Position numbers and translations under genes: made by a program | Shown here: one piece after another, positions 7,326-14,522 of the stretch | Numbering within the stretch: the stretch's first letter is position 1 | How the letters are laid out: each line of letters begins with the position of its first letter | The notes under the pieces: model-generated | Seen by the model: the letters and a program-made list of their open reading frames with translations, nothing else | Told to the model about the DNA's origin: nothing | Database searches by the model: none | Virus record (IMG/VR): IMGVR_UViG_3300025012_000127 | Coordinates: 1-50,836 of that record | Source of the DNA: a virus | Direction: 5' to 3' (one strand) | Length of the DNA: 50,836 nt

Positions 7326-7769
7326 ATGAAAAAACTCTGTCCAATTTGCAACACCCTCAATGAAGCAATCGGCTTCAACTTAACTGAAAAAGAAATTCAT
7401 AACATTCGTAAGATTGGTTTGTCCGAACAGCTTTGCAAGACCTGTTACCAGAAAGAACTTGCAACCAGGCTAGAATCTACCAAAGCTACTTTAATTCCGC
7501 TGAACAAAGAAAAAGAAATTACTCAGACTGCATACCATAAAGCCTATGAAGCATGGAAAGAAGTAGCCAGCATTTATCAAGCTATCGATTACAATCTCAA
7601 CATGAATAAACATGCAATCAAAATGAAAGAATCAACCAAGATAAGAGTGCCAAAAACTAGTGAACCAGTCAACATTGAGCTTCTTTGCCAGCAGATTCTT
7701 TCTACCCTAAGTAAAGAACAACAACAGGCTATTATTCAAACCTTTAAAGCAACTCAAACCATAGGATAA
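7326..7769 (+). CDS. 147-residue zinc-ribbon protein with LSxEQ tail
   Basis: The start at 7326 is chosen for AAGGAG upstream; an earlier ATG at 7302 overlaps the previous gene and has no site. CPIC (residues 5-8) and CKTC (~38-41) form a likely four-Cys zinc knuckle. A Lys/Glu-rich helix follows (~45-110). The C-terminus (ILSTLSKEQQQAIIQTFKA) resembles the tails of 2750, 13779 and 21372. Role unknown. Confidence 0.7.
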   Translation: MKKLCPICNTLNEAIGFNLTEKEIHNIRKIGLSEQLCKTCYQKELATRLESTKATLIPLNKEKEITQTAYHKAYEAWKEVASIYQAIDYNLNMNKHAIKMKESTKIRVPKTSEPVNIELLCQQILSTLSKEQQQAIIQTFKATQTIG

Positions 7770-7774
7770 CTAAA

Positions 7775-8098
7775 ATGACTAAAATAGACCAACTATTTAT
7801 TAGAGCATGCAAAAGTAAAGATCCTTATAAAAGACTTAAATCTATTCGTCGTCGTTTCTACATTCGCCTTAATGATGATGACAAATATATTACAATGAAA
7901 TTGGCTGAAATATGTGATACATACATTCCAGTTAAATCCATTAAAATATTTGAGGACCTTACTCATCCATTTGTAATGCGTAATGCCACTATTCAAGAGA
8001 AGTTATTTCGTCTTTTCTTGAATAATATTAGATTTGCTGAAATAACTGCATTTCCTGGCATGATACCGCCTGCGATGTTTAGAAAAGTTAAAGATTAA
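7775..8098 (+). CDS. 107-residue basic hypothetical protein
   Basis: AGGA precedes the ATG. Strongly basic N-terminal half (KRLKSIRRRFYIRL) and a hydrophobic C-terminal half. No recognised domain; nucleic-acid binding is possible from charge alone. Confidence 0.65.
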   Translation: MTKIDQLFIRACKSKDPYKRLKSIRRRFYIRLNDDDKYITMKLAEICDTYIPVKSIKIFEDLTHPFVMRNATIQEKLFRLFLNNIRFAEITAFPGMIPPAMFRKVKD

Positions 8099-8127
8099 AT
8101 ATTTTCCAATTAATAGGAACCATTACA

Positions 8128-8409
8128 ATGTCAAGCCCAATCATTACATTCCGCTTCACAACCTATCAACTTGCTCGTGGCCTGCAAATTGTCCGCAGCC
8201 TGGAGCCGAACTTCCAACTTACTAGTCTTAGCCAACTAGTCAAGATCATCTATACTGATTACCTGGCAAAAATGACCCTTAGCCAAACAGATGAAGTAAA
8301 TCCAGACATTATGCAAGAAACCCAAGTTTTTATCTTAAATCCCAGAAAGAGAGAAATCAACTTGATATCATTGGCTGATGAGGAAAACTTCACTCATCAG
8401 GAGGTATAA
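8128..8409 (+). CDS. 93-residue ribbon-helix-helix-like protein, paralog of 4318
   Basis: Residues 1-48 parallel the 4318 protein (MSSP start, FRFTTYQLARGL, then LEPN, SLSQLVKIIYTDYL), but the long Gln/Ala helix is missing. The pattern strand-helix-turn-helix suits a small dimeric DNA-binding fold. It may be a competitor or regulator for the same GNCACCA sites (inference). A GGAACC lies upstream. Confidence 0.68.
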   Translation: MSSPIITFRFTTYQLARGLQIVRSLEPNFQLTSLSQLVKIIYTDYLAKMTLSQTDEVNPDIMQETQVFILNPRKREINLISLADEENFTHQEV

Positions 8410-8410
8410 T

Positions 8411-8716
8411 ATGAAAAGAATACACGTAAACAATATTGTTATATGTAAAACATATTATGCAGTATGTGTGGGTTCAATATCAGCAATACAATTTGAAGAG
8501 ATAATGATACCTAAAGATACAGTACATAATTTCAGAACAAATTTTACTTATGCCTGGTACTTGTCTGATATTGGTATTGAATATGAAAATGAATCATATA
8601 TAAACAATCTTAATCGAGTATTTGATACGGAAGAAGAAGCTAAGAATTGGATAAGCACTGAAGAGTATAAACAAGATTTAGAACGCCATTGGAATGTGTG
8701 TTCTTTTGGTAAATAA
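8411..8716 (+). CDS. 101-residue hypothetical protein
   Basis: The start at 8411 is fixed by AGGAGG seven bases upstream, one base after the previous stop. Acidic with many Tyr and Trp. The segment VFDTEEEAKNWISTEEY resembles the helix of small domains that process tabular 'mask' repeats, but I cannot assign a family. Confidence 0.68.
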   Translation: MKRIHVNNIVICKTYYAVCVGSISAIQFEEIMIPKDTVHNFRTNFTYAWYLSDIGIEYENESYINNLNRVFDTEEEAKNWISTEEYKQDLERHWNVCSFGK

Positions 8717-8744
8717 CATCAGTCAATTAATAAAGGAACCAACT

Positions 8745-9002
8745 ATGAGTAAAGCCCGCGTAGTTTCAACCCGAATGACTATTGAAGATCTTGCCAAAGC
8801 TCGTGATGGCCTACTTGCTAAAGGCATAGACCCAGCTGAATTAACAACTAGTCAAATTATCAAACTTACTTTTTATTATGGAATCATTTATCTCTGCCAA
8901 GATCCAAAATCTCCACCGAGTCAAGAATCCATAGACTTTGTAAGGCAGAAATTCAGCAAGACAAAAGTAACCAGGAGAATGCTCTTAACTGATCTGGAAT
9001 AA
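8745..9002 (+). CDS. 85-residue ribbon-helix-helix-like protein, third family member
   Basis: The start at 8745 follows AAAGGAACC. STRMTIEDLAKARDGLLAKG followed by LTTSQIIKLTFYYG repeats the strand-helix-helix layout of 8128 and 4318, with the same SQ-[IL]-[IV]-K core. The rest is basic (KFSKTKVTRRML). Likely DNA-binding; target unknown. Confidence 0.66.
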   Translation: MSKARVVSTRMTIEDLAKARDGLLAKGIDPAELTTSQIIKLTFYYGIIYLCQDPKSPPSQESIDFVRQKFSKTKVTRRMLLTDLE

Positions 9003-9049
9003 TAATCTTGCAAGATTTTAAAGAACTCACAATCAAAGGAGACATAAAA

Positions 9050-9400
9050 ATGATAACAAGAGATAATATGAAAACAATGCTTGGAGTTGAATTTGATTAC
9101 ATTGACAGGAATGGAAGTATAACAAAGGCTTTTGTAAAAGTAGTTGATCCACAGAAAGGTATATCTTTATTTTCATTATCTGACAGAACAGAAGATGGTT
9201 TTTGTCCAAGAGATGAAGGATTTAAAACTGAACAAGATGGTACTTGGTGCTTAGCATCTTTAGACTTCTCAGTAGAAAGGGAACTTGAAATTGCTTTAAT
9301 GGATTTAAATGAAATTAATTCTACAGGAAAATTAGCCCCATTTAAAAGAGTAGAATCAGATTATGATGGCAGTAATAATATAAATTGTATTTTTAGTTAG
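9050..9400 (+). CDS. 116-residue protein, beta-rich small-protein family (copy 2)
   Basis: The start at 9050 has AAGGAG upstream; the in-frame ATG-less extension back to 9008 is not needed. It shares the layout of the 6994 product: GVEFDYIDRNGS, then KAFVKVVDPQKG, a TWCLASLDFS block, a helix and a short Cys-containing end (NCIFS). It ends in TAG, with TAA three codons later in frame. Unknown function. Confidence 0.7.
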   Translation: MITRDNMKTMLGVEFDYIDRNGSITKAFVKVVDPQKGISLFSLSDRTEDGFCPRDEGFKTEQDGTWCLASLDFSVERELEIALMDLNEINSTGKLAPFKRVESDYDGSNNINCIFS

Positions 9401-9428
9401 GAGTACTCATAATAAAGGACCAAAAACA

Positions 9429-9545
9429 ATGAAATTAATATTCAAACTTCTTACAGCCCTTATCATCTTAATCCTATTCGGCATTGCAGGAGAAATGGAT
9501 TATCAACATACCATCTCGCAACAAGAACCAGTAGTTCAATATTAA
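9429..9545 (+). CDS. 38-residue single-span membrane peptide
   Basis: AAAGGA precedes the ATG. Residues 3-20 (LIFKLLTALIILILFGIA) form one hydrophobic segment or signal anchor, followed by a short polar tail. Could be an early inner-membrane modulator. Too short for family assignment. Confidence 0.55.
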   Translation: MKLIFKLLTALIILILFGIAGEMDYQHTISQQEPVVQY

Positions 9546-9558
9546 AAGGAGCACTATT

Positions 9559-9801
9559 ATGTGGGACTTCACTAAGAATGCGCAATATTCTTTTCGTACT
9601 TTTTATATCCCTGAACGTATGATGTATGGATTGGAGCGTTATATTGAGGGGCACATTAAACCAGGAGGTTTTCTCTCAGCAGTTCTTAAAAATGATCTTC
9701 GCGGCGCTATTAACCATGCAGATAACGAAAACATTCAAAAGCTGCCAGCATACATAGAATTTTTATATAATGAAGCACCAAGCTTATGTTGTGGGAAGTG
9801 A
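9559..9801 (+). CDS. 80-residue hypothetical protein
   Basis: AAAGGAG lies eight bases before the ATG. Layout: aromatic N-terminus, helical middle (IPERMMYGLERYIEGHI), then a second helix. The pattern resembles small phage proteins of unknown role; no motif is decisive. Confidence 0.68.
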   Translation: MWDFTKNAQYSFRTFYIPERMMYGLERYIEGHIKPGGFLSAVLKNDLRGAINHADNENIQKLPAYIEFLYNEAPSLCCGK

Positions 9802-9840
9802 AAAGAAGTTTAACGACTGGTTAAATAATAAATAATCACC

Positions 9841-10077
9841 ATGAAAAAACTCCCACACTATAAGACACCAACTAACTTTCTTTGTCCAGCCTGCAATCAG
9901 CCCTGTCGCATAATTGCCTTAGACGATTCATTCAGTTATTCTGGCACTCATTGCACTTATGGCCAAGCTGGCATTCACTATCCATCTGATTATGGCTCAC
10001 CTGTAACTGATTGCTGCGAGGCAGACGTTCCAGATGCTGAGATGGATGAACCAGATTATTATGATTATGGAGATTAA
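9841..10077 (+). CDS. 78-residue zinc-ribbon-like acidic protein
   Basis: CPAC (residues 15-18) and DCCEAD (near 59-64) are typical of one-ribbon zinc proteins common before phage helicase genes. The C-terminus is very acidic (DEPDYYDYGD). The ribosome site is weak, so the start is less sure. Confidence 0.62.
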   Translation: MKKLPHYKTPTNFLCPACNQPCRIIALDDSFSYSGTHCTYGQAGIHYPSDYGSPVTDCCEADVPDAEMDEPDYYDYGD

Positions 10078-10080
10078 GTT

Positions 10081-11601
10081 ATGGTAATGAAATATAAAGG
10101 CAAGACTCTTACCACCGAACAAGAGTCGCATGTCAATACCATTCTTGATGGAAACAATTATGCCATCCAAGCACCTCCTGGCAGTGGCAAAACATTCTTA
10201 CTCCTCGCTATGGCGCGCAAAATGTCAGGATACGGATTATCAATTTCATTCAACAAACTTCTCGCTCAAGAAGCTGTAACCAAGTTTTCTAGCAACATAA
10301 TGTGCAAAACTGGCCATGCCTTAGCATACGGTGCAATTGGTTACAAATATAAGAAGAAGCTCAGCAAACTGACAGGCAAACAACTAGCTGATACTTTCGA
10401 CATTGGAGAATGGCAGTTATATAACAGTCCAGCCAACAAAGGATACCTCATTCTAAATACGATCCGCAAGTACTGTTATTCTAGCGATGAAGTTATTCAA
10501 TACAAACATTTGCCAAGATTAACAATTCTTCAGGATGCAGACCTGGATATTATGCGTGAAGATTTGGTTCACCATGCCAATCTTGTATTTAATGAAATGG
10601 CTGATGTTAATAAGCATATGCCAATAACTCATGATGTTTATCTCAAAATCTGGGCATTAACAAACCCAATCATTAACAAAGACTTTATCTTCTTTGACGA
10701 ATATCAAGATAGCAACCCAGTTATTGCACAAGTAATCAAGAATCAAAGTTGTCAAAAGATCTTCGTTGGAGACTGTTTCCAGCAAATCTACAGTTGGAGA
10801 GGTGCAGTCAATGCCTTGCAAGACGAGAATTTGGCAAAGCTATACATTACTAGAAGTTTCCGATTCGGTGAAAACATAGCCAATATGGCAAACACTATAA
10901 TCATAGGCTATTATCCATATCAGTTTGCTTATGTGCCATTTCATGGCAACGACGATGTTGTTTCTTCTATCCATTACGAGCCCCTTCCAGCTGTGGATGC
11001 CATTCTCTGTCGAACAAACAAAGGAATTATTGCAGAAACAATCGAAGCTCTTGATAAGAATCTTTCTGTCCACATCCTGGGAGGTACTCAACAACTTACA
11101 TATCTTATCAACTCTATAATTCAGCTCAAACTCCAGGGATATTCAAATCATCCAGACTTATTCCTTTTTAAGAACTTTGTCGATCTAGTCGAGTATGCTA
11201 ATTCTCCAATGGGCGGAGATATTAAGCCAATCCTAAAATTAATCGAACTCTATGGCAGGGAACGCTTATTAAGTATTCTAGAGTCAACTGTGGAAGATCC
11301 AAACGAAGCCGACGTAACCATAATTACGGCCCATAAAGCAAAAGGTCTGGAGTGGCCTAGAGTGAGGCTAGCTAACGATTTCAAGGTTCCCAGCGATCAG
11401 GGCAACCCTACTACTGAAGAAACCAACATATTGTATGTAGCCGCATCCAGGGCACTTCATCAACTCGATGTAAGCAAGTGTGAAGCTTGCTGGCCACACA
11501 CATTTGACAAGGCTCGAAAGGTTGCCTATGAACAATGGCAAGTAGATCAAATGACAGAAAAGGAGACTAAGCATGAATACAAAACAACAGAAGATAATTA
11601 A
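10081..11601 (+). CDS. SF1 DNA helicase, UvrD/Rep-like
   Basis: ATP-driven 3'-5'-type helicase for replication or recombination. Of 506 residues the core motifs are: Q-motif (TTEQ, 11-14), Walker A (APPGSGKT, 31-38), motif II (FFDEYQDSN, about 204-212), motif III (VGDCFQQIYSWRGA, about 230-243), motif V (ITAHKAKGLEW, about 415-425) and motif VI (NILYVAASRA, about 450-459). All catalytic residues are present. It is shorter than cellular UvrD (about 720) because the 1B/2B insert domains are small, as usual in phage forms. GGAG lies upstream; an in-frame ATG at 10087 is an alternative start. Confidence 0.92.
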   Translation: MVMKYKGKTLTTEQESHVNTILDGNNYAIQAPPGSGKTFLLLAMARKMSGYGLSISFNKLLAQEAVTKFSSNIMCKTGHALAYGAIGYKYKKKLSKLTGKQLADTFDIGEWQLYNSPANKGYLILNTIRKYCYSSDEVIQYKHLPRLTILQDADLDIMREDLVHHANLVFNEMADVNKHMPITHDVYLKIWALTNPIINKDFIFFDEYQDSNPVIAQVIKNQSCQKIFVGDCFQQIYSWRGAVNALQDENLAKLYITRSFRFGENIANMANTIIIGYYPYQFAYVPFHGNDDVVSSIHYEPLPAVDAILCRTNKGIIAETIEALDKNLSVHILGGTQQLTYLINSIIQLKLQGYSNHPDLFLFKNFVDLVEYANSPMGGDIKPILKLIELYGRERLLSILESTVEDPNEADVTIITAHKAKGLEWPRVRLANDFKVPSDQGNPTTEETNILYVAASRALHQLDVSKCEACWPHTFDKARKVAYEQWQVDQMTEKETKHEYKTTEDN

Positions 11602-11785
11602 TAACTTATCATTTGAGATATCCAGTGCTTTAATTTCAGCAGATCATTATTATTGCAGTCAAGAGTCTGATCGAGATAAGATTGAAGCATATCATAAAGG
11701 TTATATGCAAAGGGTTGAAAAATTACGAGTCATTCGTGAACAACTAGAAAATGAATTTACAACTACAATGTATGATCCAAGATAA
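11573..11785 (+). CDS. 70-residue hypothetical protein
   Basis: Overlaps the helicase end by 29 bases; its GGAG site lies inside the helicase gene, so translation is likely coupled. Charged helices with a Cys (YYCSQES), probable coiled coil toward the C-terminus. Function unknown. Confidence 0.65.
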   Translation: MNTKQQKIINNLSFEISSALISADHYYCSQESDRDKIEAYHKGYMQRVEKLRVIREQLENEFTTTMYDPR

Positions 11786-11797
11786 AGGAGTTAAATT

Positions 11798-11971
11798 ATG
11801 AACAAACGACAACTAAAGAAAATAATCACCCTATATCGAGAAGGCTTATCTTGTGAAATCTGCATAGCTGTTATTGTGGATTTAATGAAGGGAAAAACTC
11901 CATTAGAAATAGGAACTGCAATTCATTCTTTTTATGAATTAATATTTGATCTTGATGTAAAGAAAAGTTAA
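11798..11971 (+). CDS. 57-residue hypothetical protein
   Basis: AAAGGAG lies seven bases before the ATG. A basic start (MNKRQLKKIITLYREG) leads into a mixed hydrophobic helix with two Cys (CEIC). The layout could be a small helix-turn-helix; not assigned. Confidence 0.6.
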   Translation: MNKRQLKKIITLYREGLSCEICIAVIVDLMKGKTPLEIGTAIHSFYELIFDLDVKKS

Positions 11972-12004
11972 ATTAAAGCATAAATAACTAAAAAGGAGAT
12001 TATA

Positions 12005-12535
12005 ATGAAAGTAACAGTAGAATTAGATTTTTATGATGTACAAGAAAACGGATTTGAAACAGCTATTGAAAATGCTATTATTTATAAATTAACATCTGAT
12101 TTTGAAAAACGCGCAGAAGCATTTATTTCTGATAAAATTAATATAATGCTTCAATCAGCAGTTGAAGTTACTATTGAAAATAAAATGCGAAATCTTTTAA
12201 ATGAGGATGTTGTAATCACTGATAAGTGGGGAAAGAAAATATTTGTTGGAAGTCCTGAAGATTATATTAAAAAGCAAATGGATGAAAAATTATTATCTCC
12301 TGTAGATAATTCTGGTAAAAAACTTTCAGGATGTACATCTTCAGGTCAAACTTGGCTAGAATGGAATATTGAAAAGGCAATAGAATCTACTATAAAAACA
12401 CTAACTTCTGAAACTAGAAGTAGTGCCTTAAAAGAATATACAAAACTTTGTAATGATATTCTTGAAGAAATTAAAATGAGTTCAACTCATGATGCTTTAT
12501 CGAAAGTTATGAAAGATATTGTTAATCAAAAGTAA
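12005..12535 (+). CDS. 176-residue alpha-helical hypothetical protein
   Basis: AAAAGGAG precedes the ATG. A short beta start (KVTVELDFYDV) is followed by long amphipathic helices. The middle (NEDVVITDKWGKKIFVG) looks like a beta hairpin. Very AT-rich codons. Phage proteins of this outline sometimes serve in early head or replication complexes, but I cannot name a family. Confidence 0.68.
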   Translation: MKVTVELDFYDVQENGFETAIENAIIYKLTSDFEKRAEAFISDKINIMLQSAVEVTIENKMRNLLNEDVVITDKWGKKIFVGSPEDYIKKQMDEKLLSPVDNSGKKLSGCTSSGQTWLEWNIEKAIESTIKTLTSETRSSALKEYTKLCNDILEEIKMSSTHDALSKVMKDIVNQK

Positions 12536-12558
12536 AAATTTTTATAACGGAGCCAATT

Positions 12559-12729
12559 GTGAGCAAACGCAAATTCTTGCCAGAACTCTTCGGAATGAAT
12601 CTTTACCAGACTGGTCGCAACGAAACTTTTTATGCCTGGAATCATAAACATGCCATTAATAAAAGGCCAAACGAATTGATTTATTTTATTACAGATGTTG
12701 GGAAAAGAATATTAATTATTAATAAATAA
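12559..12729 (+). CDS. 56-residue hypothetical protein with GTG start
   Basis: CGGAG lies seven bases before GTG. Basic and aromatic (NETFYAWNHKHAINKRP), ending in a short hydrophobic strand. No in-frame ATG before residue 13. Function unknown. Confidence 0.55.
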   Translation: MSKRKFLPELFGMNLYQTGRNETFYAWNHKHAINKRPNELIYFITDVGKRILIINK

Positions 12730-12752
12730 TTTAAATTAAAAGGGGCACTTAA

Positions 12753-12908
12753 ATGTTTGAAGGAAAGAGAATTAAATACATTAGTCCAAGTGGTAATTCA
12801 TATGATGCTATGGTTGTTTCTTGTGTAAAAGATATAGGAATAACATTAGTAAATGCCGATACTTCTTCACAATATCTTTGGTGTTTACAGAAGCTAGAAA
12901 GGGTATAA
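12753..12908 (+). CDS. 51-residue short member of the 6994/9050 beta-rich family, possibly frameshifted
   Basis: GGGGCAC precedes the ATG. FEGKRIKYISPSGNSYDAMV and SQYLWCL parallel the first two thirds of the 9050 protein. The frame stops at 12906, where paralogs continue with a helix and a short Cys-containing end. The +1 frame after 12890 stays open to about 12981 and ends in SSESCLFGQ, similar in placement to the NCIFS and GCPF ends. A frameshift, real or programmed, or natural shortening are all possible. Confidence 0.5.
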   Translation: MFEGKRIKYISPSGNSYDAMVVSCVKDIGITLVNADTSSQYLWCLQKLERV

Positions 12909-12995
12909 TAAATGGTATTGTAGATAGAACTCTTGAAAAGATAGGAGGATTTGCTTCTTCTGAGTCTTGTCTATTTGGACAATAAGGATACAAAT

Positions 12996-13259
12996 ATGAT
13001 CATTAATAATAAAATAATAATAAGTATTGGTATACTTTTTAGTGCTATTATAATATTTTTTGCTTTTAAAGCTGACTTAGAAAAGAATAAAAGAATAGCT
13101 GAACTGAAAGAAAGGGCAAACTTAGTGCCAGTCGTAACTGTTGACGCACTAGGCATTTGTAAAGTAACGCAAGGAGGCAAAACTTACATGCTGATTGATG
13201 TTACTAATGAAACGAAAGCACTTGATGAGGTTAAACAAACTATTAGTACGGAGAAATAA
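12996..13259 (+). CDS. 87-residue membrane-anchored protein
   Basis: The start at 12996 follows AAGGATAC. Residues 5-25 form one hydrophobic span; the rest is a charged helix and a small beta domain (VVTVDALGICKVTQGGKTYM). The C-terminal domain probably lies outside the cytoplasm if the N-terminus is inside. The stop overlaps the next start (TAATG). First of three consecutive small membrane proteins. Confidence 0.62.
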   Translation: MIINNKIIISIGILFSAIIIFFAFKADLEKNKRIAELKERANLVPVVTVDALGICKVTQGGKTYMLIDVTNETKALDEVKQTISTEK

Positions 13260-13369
13260 TGTGCGAAAGATTACTCGAATACTTCATACTCTTCTTACTC
13301 GCCTGTGTAACCTTAATTCTTTTTTTACGCGAAAAAGTAAAAGCTCTTATGATCAGGATAGAAAAATAA
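13259..13369 (+). CDS. 36-residue single-span membrane peptide
   Basis: The start overlaps the upstream stop. MCERLLEYFILFLLACVTLI is hydrophobic, then comes a basic tail (REKVKALMIRIEK). A positively charged tail after one span suggests an N-out, C-in topology. Coupled to its neighbours; role unknown, phage inner-membrane modulators and small holins look like this. Confidence 0.5.
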   Translation: MCERLLEYFILFLLACVTLILFLREKVKALMIRIEK

Positions 13370-13403
13370 TGCGAATAGCTAGACTACATATTTGGAGGGT
13401 AAA

Positions 13404-13562
13404 ATGAATACTGTAAAAAATACTTTAATCTTTCTAGCATCTTTTATAATCGTAGGATTATTTGTCCTTCTTATTGATCAATTGTACCCCACACCTCCGA
13501 TTGATCAAGCAGCTTTTCAACCTTATTCTAATAGAAATGTTATTACAAGTTTGGATAAATAA
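13404..13562 (+). CDS. 52-residue single-span membrane protein
   Basis: GGAGGG sits six bases before the ATG. One span (residues 7-24, TLIFLASFIIVGLFVLLI) precedes a Pro-rich short tail. A 12-codon frame at 13369-13407 links it to the upstream gene by ATGA overlaps, so translation may be relayed. Function unknown. Confidence 0.55.
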   Translation: MNTVKNTLIFLASFIIVGLFVLLIDQLYPTPPIDQAAFQPYSNRNVITSLDK

Positions 13563-13641
13563 CTTGGATTTACCTATAAATTGAGTAAGTATTTAAGGAT
13601 TTTATGAAATAGTAAAAAGGCTAAAAAAGTGAAAAGAGTGC

Positions 13642-13670
13642 TTGACAAGGGCGATTTTTTCTGTTATTGT
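13642..13670 (+). promoter_or_regulatory. Strong sigma70 promoter with structured leader
   Basis: TTGACA at 13642-13647, 17-bp spacer, TATTGT at 13665-13670, the same -10 as P1. A leader of about 100 nt follows, with TACCGG repeated twice and a short GTCGGGC/GCCC segment before the 13779 gene. Confidence 0.8.
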
Positions 13671-13778
13671 GGTCGAATAATACCGGATTTTACCGGAAAG
13701 CACCAAGGGACGTAAAAAGCCGTTTTCAAGTCGGGCATGTCGCCCATTCTACAAACCCACTAATTAGGAGAATCAAAA

Positions 13779-14141
13779 ATGAGCATGATCAAAGTAGTTA
13801 GCAACCAGGCATCTCGTGAAATCACCGTAACTGAGCCGGCAGTATTGAACCTCGGAACTATCGAAGAAATGGTACAGGCGCTCGGTGAGGATCTTACCGT
13901 GAACATGATCAAGAACCAGCTGAAGGTTTCTTTCCGCGCAGTTATTCGGCGCAAACTGGAAGAAAAAGATGACAATAACGAGTTCAGCAATACTGACGAA
14001 GCCATCACAGCTGAAGACTTCAGCGACTGGAAGCCGACTCTTCGCATTACTAAGACTCCCGAGGAGAAAGCTCTGGAAGCTCTTGGTAATCTGCCTCCGG
14101 AAGTTCGTGATGCAGTTCTGGCGCAGTTCAACAATCGGTAA
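13779..14141 (+). CDS. 120-residue protein with LSxEQ-like tail, behind strong promoter
   Basis: TAGGAG precedes the ATG. The gene has its own promoter and a higher G+C content with more favoured-looking codons than its neighbours, so it is probably abundant. The end (EALGNLPPEVRDAVLAQFNN) lines up with the tails of 2750, 21372 and 7326. The middle is basic then acidic. No family recognised; a DNA-coating or host-directed protein is a guess. Confidence 0.78.
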   Translation: MSMIKVVSNQASREITVTEPAVLNLGTIEEMVQALGEDLTVNMIKNQLKVSFRAVIRRKLEEKDDNNEFSNTDEAITAEDFSDWKPTLRITKTPEEKALEALGNLPPEVRDAVLAQFNNR

Positions 14142-14522
14142 GCTTGCCTGACAACTTGGAAAGACAAGTCGTATAGGACACGCATACGTTAAAGCGAAGT
14201 GGGGGTCGGTGGAAGCCCGACATTTCTTATTTGCTTATATTAGTAGTGGTGGCGAAATAAAAAATGGTAGACGCAGCCGATTGTGTCCATAAGTAAACCT
14301 AGCCCATGTTTCTATGGCCGGACACAGAGCGAATAGTGTAATCGAGGGTAAAGGCTATTCAATTGCAGGTTCAAATCCTGCCCACTACTTTTTAACTCTT
14401 ACTGCCGGAAACGCATTGGATAGCAAGTCCATGCGCACCATTCGACCTGAATTGACAGGTATCGCCAGCATGACGATGTTGGAATCGGCTTCTTAGTAAG
14501 ATTCAACGAGAGGATTTCTCAA
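14142..14522 (+). other. Structured non-coding segment around the tRNA-like gene
   Basis: About 380 bp without a credible protein gene. Before the tRNA-like gene: CGTAT/ATACG and GTCGG/CCGAC hairpins, the latter followed by T-rich sequence (weak terminator). After it: a bulged CGCATTGGA/TCCATGCG stem near 14412-14435 and an ACCTG/CAGGT hairpin near 14445-14460. A 60-codon frame at 14314 is a translation through the T-arm, not a gene. Confidence 0.5.
14243..14388 (+). tRNA. tRNA-Leu-like gene with inserted sequence (or tRNA pseudogene)
   Basis: The acceptor arms match perfectly (GTAGTGG 14243-14249, CCACTAC 14382-14388). The T-arm is intact (GCAGG, TTCAAAT, CCTGC; 14365-14381). The D-arm reads like leucine tRNAs (TG-GCG...TGGTAGA-CGC) but has six extra A bases in its loop. 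The anticodon and variable region spans about 90 nt instead of about 35 and folds into TGTGTCC/GGACACA, CCAT/ATGG and GAATAG/CTATTC hairpins. I cannot place a 5-bp anticodon stem with a leucine anticodon. No CCA is encoded. It may hold an insertion, be decayed, or be a tRNA mimic. Confidence 0.5.

Noticed and set aside
14276-14364. Group I intron in the tRNA-Leu anticodon loop
   Set aside because: Only about 60 extra nucleotides; too short for a catalytic core and no recognisable P7 or G-site pattern.
14452-14480. Promoter TTGACA at 14452 before the nuclease gene
   Set aside because: The -10 at the right distance is GATGTT, three of six matches.
14314-14496. 60-codon ORF containing AGSNPAH
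   Set aside because: It runs through the T-arm of the tRNA-like gene; this peptide is a typical false translation of a tRNA. No ribosome site.
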